Shown here: piece by piece, positions 6,827-12,002 of the stretch
How positions within the stretch are numbered: position 1 is the stretch's first letter
Layout of the letters: the number at the start of each line of letters is the position of its first letter
Assembly (NCBI GenBank): GCA_025927665.1
Contig: JAICKZ010000070.1
Coordinates: forward strand, 1-12,002
Length of the DNA stretch: 12,002 nt
Direction: 5' to 3'
DNA from: Steroidobacteraceae bacterium
Lineage (GTDB): Bacteria; Pseudomonadota; Gammaproteobacteria; Steroidobacterales; Steroidobacteraceae
Translations under genes and position numbers: made by a program
Notes under the pieces: model-generated
What the model saw: only the letters and a program-made list of their open reading frames with translations
What the model was told of the DNA's origin: nothing
Database searches by the model: none

Positions 6827-9412
6827 TTATTCAGTGGCACCATTTGCGTCGCTACCATTAATACCTTCTGCACTCACAGTGCCATCGTTGACAATGCATT
6901 CAACGCTAACCAATCGTGCATCATCATCCAAACGAATCAAGCGCACGCCTTGAGTGTTACGACCTTGCACTGAGATGTCATTAACAGGGGTGCGGACCAA
7001 GGTGCCATTGGAACTGATCAGCATGATTTCATCGTCCCGTTTCACCTGCACTGCACTGACGACTTCACCATTGCGTTCACTGGTTTGCAATGAGATGACA
7101 CCTTGACCACCGCGACCTTGCACGGGGAATTCATCCACGCTGGTGAGCTTGCCAAAGCCATTAGCAGAGGCAGTCAGTACTAAACCGCCTTCTTCCACCA
7201 CAATCAGTGAAATGACTTCATCATTTTCTGCAACGCGAATGCCGCGCACGCCAGCGGCAAGACGACCCATTGGACGCACATCATCTTCGTTAAAGCGAAT
7301 GGCTTTGCCGGTGGCAGTGGACAACATGATGTGTTTGTTACCATCAGTGATATCGACACCGACCAAGTGATCGCCCACTTCAAGATCCACTGCAATGATG
7401 CCGGCTTGACGCGGACGCGAGAAGGCTTCGAGCGAAGTTTTCTTCACAGTGCCTTGACTGGTAACCATGAATACATACTTGCTGGCATCGAATTCGTGAA
7501 TAGGCAGTACCGCATTGATACGCTCGCCTTCGACCAGCGGCAACAAATTAACAATCGGCTTGCCTTTGGAACCACGACTGGCCATTGGCAATTGATACAC
7601 CTTAAGCCAGTACAGCTTGCCGGCGCTGGAGAAACACAACAACGTATCGTGAGTATGTGCAACAAATAATTTGTCAATGAAGTCTTCGTCCTTCATCGAA
7701 GTCGCTGCTTTACCTCGTCCACCACGTTTTTGTGCTTGATAGTCGCCCATCGGTTGCGATTTCGCGTAACCGCTGTGAGAAAGCGTGACGACTACATCCT
7801 GCGGTTCAATCAAATCTTCCAAGGTCAAATCAGAATGTTGTTGAATGATCTCAGTACGACGCTTATCAGCGTATGTTTCTTTGATATGCAGCAATTCATC
7901 GCGAATCACCTGCACCAACCGTTCGCCACGCGCGAGAATATCGCCGAGGTCTTGAATAACGCCCAGCAATTCCTGGAACTCGGCAACAATTTTGTTTTGC
8001 TCCAATCCAGTCAGACGATGCAAACGCAATTCGAGAATGGCCTGCGCTTGTGCTTCGGATAAACGATAACCGCTTGCCGACAAACCAAACTCACTTCCCA
8101 AGCCATCGGGACGCGTGGTGATTGACCCGGCACGTGAGAGCATTTCGGGCACCGCGCCACCCATCCATTCACGACTCATCAATCCTACTTTAGCCTCAGC
8201 AGGTGTGGGCGATGCTTTGATTAAAGCAATCACTTCATCAATGTTGGCCAGTGCAATGGCTTGTCCTTCCAACACATGCGCACGTTCGCGTGCCTTGCGT
8301 AATTCAAATACTGTTCGGCGTGTTACGACTTCGCGACGATGGCGTAAAAATGCGTCGAGGACTTCCTTGAGGTTTAGCAACTTGGGTTGGCCATCAAGCA
8401 AGGCCACCATGTTGATACCGAACACCGAATCCATGGCAGTATGCTTATATAGATTATTAAGAATCACATCAGCAAGTTCGCCACGCTTGAGTTCCATGAC
8501 AATACGCATGCCATCTTTATCGGATTCATCACGCAAGCCATCGGGCGCAATGCCTTCAATCACTTTTTCACGCACCAGTTCTGCAATGCGTTCAATCAAG
8601 CGCGCCTTATTGACCTGGTAAGGTAACTCGGTCACCACGATGGTCTGACGACCTTTTTCGTCTTCCTCAATATGAGTACGCGCTCGCATGTACACGCGGC
8701 CACGCCCAGTGTGATAGGCCTGCGCAATTTCCTGCGTGCCATTAATAATGGCAGCGGTCGGAAAATCCGGTGCCGGAATGTGCTGCATCAATTGCAAAAT
8801 GGTGATGGCTGGATCGTCCAGCAACGCGATGCAGGCATCGACCACTTCACCTAAGTTATGTGGCGGTATATTGGTGGCCATGCCCACCGCAATACCTGTT
8901 TGACCATTGATCAACAAATTGGGAATGCGAGTCGGCAGCACTGCCGGCTCATGTTCAGATTCGTCATAGTTGGGTGTGAAATCAACAGTTTCTTTGTCAA
9001 GGTCGGCCAACAGTTCATGCGCCAGCTTCGACATGCGTACTTCGGTGTAACGCATCGCTGCAGGCATATCGCCATCCACTGAACCGAAATTACCCTGACC
9101 GTCCACCAGCATATAGCGCAACGAAAAGGGTTGGGCCATGCGGACAATGGTGTCGTACACGGCCGTATCGCCATGCGGATGATATTTACCGATCACATCG
9201 CCGACTACACGGGCTGATTTTTTATAGGATTTGTTCCAGTCGTTACCCAACTCACGCATCGCAAACAGAACGCGACGATGCACGGGTTTTAGTCCATCGC
9301 GGACATCGGGTAAGGCGCGACCGACAATCACGCTCATGGCGTAATCGAGATACGACTGGCGCATCTCATCTTCTAGATAGACGTGAACAATTTCGTGAGC
9401 GATTTCTGTCAT
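6827..9412 (-). CDS. gyrA: DNA gyrase subunit A
   Basis: This 861-residue protein is the breakage-reunion subunit of DNA gyrase, which with GyrB introduces negative supercoils using ATP. Alignment from memory with E. coli GyrA is collinear. SYLDYAMSVIVGRALPDVRD lies at 20-39. The quinolone-determining region has KYHPHGDTAVYDT with Thr83 and Asp87, and the catalytic tyrosine is Tyr122 in AAMRYTE. The GyrA box is QKRGGRG (561-567), which marks gyrase rather than topoisomerase IV and is followed by beta-propeller repeats. The frame opens upstream to a GTG at 9511, but ATG 9412 (MTEIAHE) is chosen because Thr83, Asp87 and Tyr122 then fall exactly on E. coli numbers. No strong ribosome site precedes it. 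The C-terminal tail is short and less acidic than in E. coli. It is divergent from ubiG, as in enteric bacteria. Confidence 0.98.
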   Translation of the reverse strand: MTEIAHEIVHVYLEDEMRQSYLDYAMSVIVGRALPDVRDGLKPVHRRVLFAMRELGNDWNKSYKKSARVVGDVIGKYHPHGDTAVYDTIVRMAQPFSLRYMLVDGQGNFGSVDGDMPAAMRYTEVRMSKLAHELLADLDKETVDFTPNYDESEHEPAVLPTRIPNLLINGQTGIAVGMATNIPPHNLGEVVDACIALLDDPAITILQLMQHIPAPDFPTAAIINGTQEIAQAYHTGRGRVYMRARTHIEEDEKGRQTIVVTELPYQVNKARLIERIAELVREKVIEGIAPDGLRDESDKDGMRIVMELKRGELADVILNNLYKHTAMDSVFGINMVALLDGQPKLLNLKEVLDAFLRHRREVVTRRTVFELRKARERAHVLEGQAIALANIDEVIALIKASPTPAEAKVGLMSREWMGGAVPEMLSRAGSITTRPDGLGSEFGLSASGYRLSEAQAQAILELRLHRLTGLEQNKIVAEFQELLGVIQDLGDILARGERLVQVIRDELLHIKETYADKRRTEIIQQHSDLTLEDLIEPQDVVVTLSHSGYAKSQPMGDYQAQKRGGRGKAATSMKDEDFIDKLFVAHTHDTLLCFSSAGKLYWLKVYQLPMASRGSKGKPIVNLLPLVEGERINAVLPIHEFDASKYVFMVTSQGTVKKTSLEAFSRPRQAGIIAVDLEVGDHLVGVDITDGNKHIMLSTATGKAIRFNEDDVRPMGRLAAGVRGIRVAENDEVISLIVVEEGGLVLTASANGFGKLTSVDEFPVQGRGGQGVISLQTSERNGEVVSAVQVKRDDEIMLISSNGTLVRTPVNDISVQGRNTQGVRLIRLDDDARLVSVECIVNDGTVSAEGINGSDANGATE

Positions 9413-9485
9413 GGTTGTTGTTAAGTTCCGAGCAATCTCATCCACTGGAAAAGGCCTAATTTCGGCCATGAAACCCGCTTTCTTT

Positions 9486-9506
9486 AAGCCGCCCAACCGG
9501 CTTTTT
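9486..9506 (+). terminator. Terminator-like hairpin on the strand opposite the gyrA leader
   Basis: AAGCCG (9486-9491) and CGGCTT (9498-9503) pair perfectly around CCCAAC and are followed by TTT, giving five T in a row on the plus strand. Read on the plus strand this looks like a short Rho-independent terminator. No plus-strand gene ends here, so its target would be antisense transcripts running out of gyrA towards ubiG. On the minus strand the same sequence is a hairpin in the untranslated leader of gyrA, about 75 nt before its start codon. Confidence 0.4.
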
Positions 9507-9529
9507 GTCACTTGGTTTTTAGTCGCGGA

Positions 9530-9538
9530 ATTCTATCA
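9530..9538 (-). promoter_or_regulatory. Likely gyrA extended -10 promoter
   Basis: On the minus strand this reads TGATAGAAT, an extended -10 element (TGn followed by TAGAAT, five of six matches to TATAAT). No good -35 box lies 17 nt upstream, which is common for extended -10 promoters. Transcription would begin near 9523 and give a leader of about 110 nt containing the 9486-9503 hairpin. Confidence 0.45.
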
Positions 9539-9769
9539 CAACCGCTCTGATTTCATGCGATTTTGCCAACACAAAATTCAAACAGAATGTACTTGGTGAA
9601 CAAAGTAATTTCGCTTTTGATCTCTGGGTAAAACCTCAAAAATGTGAACGTTTTTTTCAGAGCCGATAGGTACATATTTATGATGTTTTATCAAGCGTTC
9701 GAAGTTAAAAATATCCCGTTGTATCTTTATTCATGCCGTATTTTTCCATTCTTGATTCGCGGCAACCGT

Positions 9770-9775
9770 TATACT
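9770..9775 (+). promoter_or_regulatory. Possible ubiG -10 box
   Basis: TATACT matches the -10 consensus in five of six positions and would start transcription around 9782, about 34 nt before ubiG. The best -35-like sequence, TTGATT at 9752-9757, is only 12 nt away, too close for a normal sigma-70 promoter. The call rests on the -10 box alone. Confidence 0.3.
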
Positions 9776-9815
9776 TGCGCTTCGTAAATTTTCTTAAAAC
9801 GCGGTCACTACGTTC

Positions 9816-10523
9816 ATGAGCGCCACGCCCAACTTTGATCCGGCCGAAATTTCTCGCTTCGATAGCATTGCCCAGCGCTGGTGGGACGAGCATGGTGAAT
9901 TTCGTCCATTGCACATTATGAACCCGGTGCGGGTTGACTACATCGATCAACGCGTGCAGCTCAAGGGTAAGACAGTATTAGATGTGGGTTGCGGTGGTGG
10001 TTTGTTGACTGAAGCGATGAGCAAGTATGGCGCAGCCGTGACTGGCATTGACCTCGGCACGACCACGATTGATGTTGCCAAGTTGCATGCCTTGGATAGC
10101 AAATTGAATATCGATTACCGCGGTGAATCAGCCGAACAACATGCCACACAGCGCAGCGCTTATTATGATGTGGTGACTTGCTTAGAAATGCTGGAACATG
10201 TGCCCGACCCTGCGGCAATGATTGAGACGATTACTACTTTGCTCAAGCCCGGCGGCCATCTCGTGTTCTCAACGCTTAATCGCAATCCAAAAGCGTATGC
10301 GCTGGCCATTTTCGGCGCGGAATATGTTCTGAAGCTGTTACCCAAGGGCACACATACTTACGCACAATTCATTCGTCCATCGGAATTGGCGAAATGGTCG
10401 CGACATGCGGGATTGGAAGTGCTCGATGTACGTGGTCTGCAATTTAATCCCCTAACCTTCACATGCTCACTGGGTCGCGATACCGATGTGAACTATCTCA
10501 TGCATCTTCGCAAATCGGTTTAA
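9816..10523 (+). CDS. ubiG: Ubiquinone biosynthesis O-methyltransferase
   Basis: This 235-residue SAM-dependent methyltransferase carries out both O-methylation steps of ubiquinone synthesis, acting at the inner membrane face. UbiG-specific features are clear. There is an early RFDSIAQRWWDEHGEFRPLH stretch (14-33). SAM motif I is VLDVGCGGGLLTEAMSKYGA (54-73) and motif II is YDVVTCLEMLEHVPDP (117-132). FSTLNRNPKAY lies at 151-161, and LPKGTHTYAQFIRPSEL (175-191) is a family signature. Length is normal (E. coli 240). The ATG at 9816 has only a weak ribosome site, but the N-terminus matches the family, so the start is trusted. It is divergent from gyrA, as in E. coli. The HAD phosphatase gene begins 10 nt after its stop, suggesting one transcript. 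Its presence indicates ubiquinone-based respiration. Confidence 0.96.
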   Translation: MSATPNFDPAEISRFDSIAQRWWDEHGEFRPLHIMNPVRVDYIDQRVQLKGKTVLDVGCGGGLLTEAMSKYGAAVTGIDLGTTTIDVAKLHALDSKLNIDYRGESAEQHATQRSAYYDVVTCLEMLEHVPDPAAMIETITTLLKPGGHLVFSTLNRNPKAYALAIFGAEYVLKLLPKGTHTYAQFIRPSELAKWSRHAGLEVLDVRGLQFNPLTFTCSLGRDTDVNYLMHLRKSV

Positions 10524-10533
10524 AAGAATCTTG

Positions 10534-11193
10534 ATGAAAAAACGCGCTTTATTATTAGATCTCGATGGCACGCTGCTAGATACCGCACCCGACATGGCCG
10601 ACGCACTCAACAAACTTCTAATTGAAATGCAACGTGAACCTTTACCTTATGAGCGCATTAGACCCACCGTCTCGCATGGCAGTATGCGTATGTTGCAACT
10701 GGCTTTTGGTACTGAAAATGTCGTGGAAGGTGGTGAACTGCAAAAACGCTTTCTGAATATTTATCGTCAGGCATTGGCGGTCAAAACCCGTTTATACATT
10801 GGCTTTGAACAAGTTCTGCAACGTGTTAACGAACTTGGCATGTATTGGGGCGTGGTCACCAATAAACCCGGCTGGCTCGCCAACCCATTAATGACTGAAT
10901 TGGGTTTACACACGCAAGCGGCCTGTATCGTCAGTGGCGATACCGTTGCGCATCGCAAACCCCATCCTCTGCCCATGTTTCACGCCGCACAATTGATGTC
11001 GATTGATCCTAATGAATGTCTCTATGTTGGCGATGCTGAACGTGATATTCAAGCGGGTCGCGCCGCAGGCATGACGACGTTGGTTGCCCTGTGGGGATAT
11101 CTTGGCGAACATGATAAACCTCACGAATGGCAGGGAGATGGCATGGTGAATACGCCGAATGAATTGATTGAGTGGCTGGATAGACATGCCTAA
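10534..11193 (+). CDS. mupP: HAD-family phosphatase, MupP/Gph type (N-acetylmuramic acid 6-phosphate or phosphoglycolate phosphatase)
   Basis: This 219-residue HAD hydrolase has all four motifs: D9-x-D11-G-T in LLDLDGTLLDT, Thr109 in VVTNKP, Lys142 in RKPHP, and G166-D167-AER-D171. The cap domain begins with PTVSHGSMRMLQLAFG, closer to the V-S-x-G pattern I recall for MupP than to the VGNG pattern of Gph. In Pseudomonas a gene in this place after ubiG is MupP, which dephosphorylates MurNAc-6-phosphate in the AmgK/MurU peptidoglycan recycling route. Older annotations call such genes phosphoglycolate phosphatase. The ATG at 10534 is chosen over an adjacent TTG at 10531. It follows ubiG by 10 nt, so the pair is probably one operon. 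Fold and catalytic class are certain; the substrate choice is inference from context. Confidence 0.8.
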   Translation: MKKRALLLDLDGTLLDTAPDMADALNKLLIEMQREPLPYERIRPTVSHGSMRMLQLAFGTENVVEGGELQKRFLNIYRQALAVKTRLYIGFEQVLQRVNELGMYWGVVTNKPGWLANPLMTELGLHTQAACIVSGDTVAHRKPHPLPMFHAAQLMSIDPNECLYVGDAERDIQAGRAAGMTTLVALWGYLGEHDKPHEWQGDGMVNTPNELIEWLDRHA

Positions 11194-11194
11194 T

Positions 11195-11330
11195 TACACA
11201 ATCATTTATTACTTAAAGTCACCTCAGATACACAATGTGATTCCCACGGAGATTCGATAGACCTATTTAATTGCTACACAATTAGTTATCGCTTAATGTC
11301 AAGCCAGGTCCACAATGTCATTCCCGCGAA
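11195..11330. repeat. Degenerate 56-nt direct duplication with 80-nt period
   Basis: Positions 11195-11250 align without gaps to 11275-11330, with 43 of 56 bases identical by hand count. The best-kept parts are TACACAAT at the start and CACAATGT followed by ATTCCC near the end. The second copy runs into the intact palindrome at 11317-11341, while in the first copy the matching palindrome has decayed. The unit is therefore larger than the palindromic core and appears to have been duplicated in place just after the phosphatase stop. Confidence 0.7.
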
Positions 11331-11341
11331 GGCGGAATCCA
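11317..11341 (-). repeat. REP-like palindromic repeat, copy facing minus
   Basis: GTCATTCCCGCGAAGGCGGAATCCA is, on the minus strand, the same element as at 11399-11424 with one C missing from the CCC run. It faces the second copy across about 57 nt, the paired inverted arrangement often seen for REP elements. A transcript through both copies could fold into a stem of about 25 bp with one bulge. Confidence 0.8.
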
Positions 11342-11398
11342 ATGAAACAACTCTGAATTCTTTTCGTATAGATTCAAAATATAAGGAAATTTTACGAC

Positions 11399-11424
11399 TG
11401 GATTCCCGCCTTCGCGGGAATGAC
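11399..11424 (+). repeat. REP-like palindromic repeat, intact copy
   Basis: The core ATTCCCGC-CTTC-GCGGGAAT (11402-11421) is a perfect 8-bp stem with a four-base loop, flanked by GG on the left and GAC on the right. It is the least damaged of the copies in this window. The hairpin could also help end ubiG-mupP transcripts, although no T-run follows. Confidence 0.82.
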
Positions 11425-11545
11425 CTGATCACGGCAATAAGGCTGGTAGTGAGGAATACCATTGATGTGAAGTGACTAATGGCAAAACGATCTTGATGGT
11501 AAATTTATATCGTTATTGATAAATAAATGACACAACATTGCGCTG

Positions 11546-12002
11546 ATGAACACACAAACTGAATTCTACTTATTAATCGCACTCATCATCGGCATGGTGA
11601 TCGGCGCATTGATAATGCGCATTATGCAAGCCAAACGTCTTCACTCGTTGCAAACGGAGTTGGCGGTATTACAATCGCAATTAAAATCACAACTTCAACT
11701 CGAACAAGAACGACAAAGTGCTTTGCAATTAACCATGGATCGATTGGCAGCCAACTTCGATTCGGTGGCCGGTGCAACTTTGCGCTCCAATAGCGAAGTG
11801 TTTTTAAAACTCGCACGTGAGCATTTAGGACAACACAATCAAGTCGCAGTCGCCGCATTGACAGAGCGCGAAAAAGCCATCGAAACCATGATCAGTCCCA
11901 TTCGCGAAGCATTGGGAAAAACTGAACAACAAATAAGCCGCATTGAAAAAGAACGTGCAGAAAGTTTTGGTGCGTTACGCGCCTCATTGGAAGCGGTCAC
12001 CC
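11546..12002 (+). CDS. rmuC: DNA recombination protein RmuC (N-terminal part, runs off the window)
   Basis: The first 152 codons are present and the frame is open at the window edge. Residues 8-28 form one hydrophobic membrane helix, followed by a Gln/Glu/Leu-rich coiled coil at about 30-65. The RmuC-type segment then follows: TLRSNSEVFLKLAREHLGQ, then EKAIETMISPIREALGKTEQ and KERAESFGALRASLEAV. This order and wording match the region that leads into the RmuC nuclease-like domain, which lies beyond the window. RmuC limits inversions and other rearrangements at short inverted repeats in E. coli. ATG 11546 is the only sensible start because an in-frame TGA lies at 11528-11530; no strong ribosome site is visible. 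It sits directly after an inverted-repeat cluster and probably has its own promoter. Confidence 0.92.
   Translation, partial: MNTQTEFYLLIALIIGMVIGALIMRIMQAKRLHSLQTELAVLQSQLKSQLQLEQERQSALQLTMDRLAANFDSVAGATLRSNSEVFLKLAREHLGQHNQVAVAALTEREKAIETMISPIREALGKTEQQISRIEKERAESFGALRASLEAVT

Larger units (their letters stand above)
9413..9815. other. Divergent gyrA-ubiG intergenic region
   Basis: This 403-nt gap has no convincing gene. It holds the gyrA leader with a hairpin (9486-9503), a likely gyrA promoter (9530-9538) and a possible ubiG -10 box (9770-9775). The part between about 9560 and 9740 is A/T-rich with several short A and T runs, including seven T at 9651-9657, and may hold further promoters or binding sites. 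I see no clear long palindrome there. Confidence 0.7.
11194..11545. other. Repeat-rich intergenic region before rmuC
   Basis: This 352-nt gap contains no gene. About two thirds of it is accounted for by a degenerate 80-nt-period duplication and two facing palindromic repeats, listed separately. The last 120 nt (11425-11545) are A/T-rich and should hold the rmuC promoter; TTGATG at 11493-11498 could be a -35 box, but I see no good -10 box at the right distance. Confidence 0.7.

Noticed and set aside
8115..8621. 168-codon open frame on the plus strand opposite gyrA
   Set aside because: It is antisense to highly conserved gyrA coding sequence; the Ser/Arg-rich translation has no domain character.
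9162..9166. Thr at GyrA position 83, a quinolone-resistance position in E. coli
   Set aside because: Thr is the normal residue there in several gammaproteobacteria, including Pseudomonas aeruginosa, so it is not evidence of an acquired resistance mutation.
9413..9511. In-frame N-terminal extension of GyrA starting at GTG 9511 or ATG 9469
   Set aside because: The extra residues match nothing in GyrA, and the hairpin at 9486-9503 lies inside the longer version. Starting at 9412 puts the QRDR and catalytic tyrosine at the standard positions 83, 87 and 122.
9705..9950. 81-codon minus-strand frame across the ubiG start
   Set aside because: It overlaps the conserved N-terminus of ubiG, has no recognisable features and would occupy the promoter region.
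11195..11424. Repeat cluster considered as a CRISPR array or integron-type site
   Set aside because: There are only two or three unequal copies, in mixed orientation and without regular spacers, and no cas genes or integrase nearby. A REP-like family explains it better.

Overview
The window reads as ordinary chromosome from a gammaproteobacterium of moderate GC content. The evidence is a recognisable gyrA divergent from ubiG, followed by a MupP/Gph-type HAD phosphatase and rmuC. The gyrA/ubiG divergence is also found in E. coli and, with a mupP gene, near the same place in Pseudomonas. I cannot name a genus. There is no prophage, transposase, CRISPR array, tRNA or rRNA that I can see.

Positions 1-3690 hold a tight plus-strand operon. 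It has two MacB/FtsX-type ABC permeases in tandem, a secreted PAP2-family (class A acid phosphatase-like) enzyme starting 3 nt after the second permease, and a single-haem c-type cytochrome whose start overlaps the phosphatase stop codon. The ATPase, and any membrane-fusion adaptor, must lie upstream of the window. Positions 3864-4996 hold two further exported proteins on the same strand: a DUF4136-type lipoprotein and an unrecognised small secreted protein with four cysteines and a calcium-loop-like motif.

Positions 4997-5247 are a convergent gap with one REP-like repeat and a perfect 10-bp inverted repeat. Positions 5248-6702 (minus) encode a family GH1 beta-glycosidase with a twin-arginine signal. 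Positions 6827-9412 (minus) encode GyrA. A 403-nt divergent gap (9413-9815) separates gyrA from ubiG and carries likely promoters and a terminator-like hairpin in the gyrA leader.

On the plus strand ubiG (ubiquinone O-methyltransferase) and the phosphatase gene follow 10 nt apart. The 352-nt gap at 11194-11545 is built largely from repeats: a degenerate 56-nt duplication with an 80-nt period, and two facing copies of the same palindromic element seen at 5017. The window ends inside rmuC, whose first 152 codons are present.

Most of the right half is core metabolism and DNA topology. The more unusual parts are the permease/phosphatase/cytochrome operon, the unknown secreted protein, the exported GH1 enzyme with a changed acid/base motif, and the repeat cluster before rmuC. 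I found no convincing new defence or mobile system.
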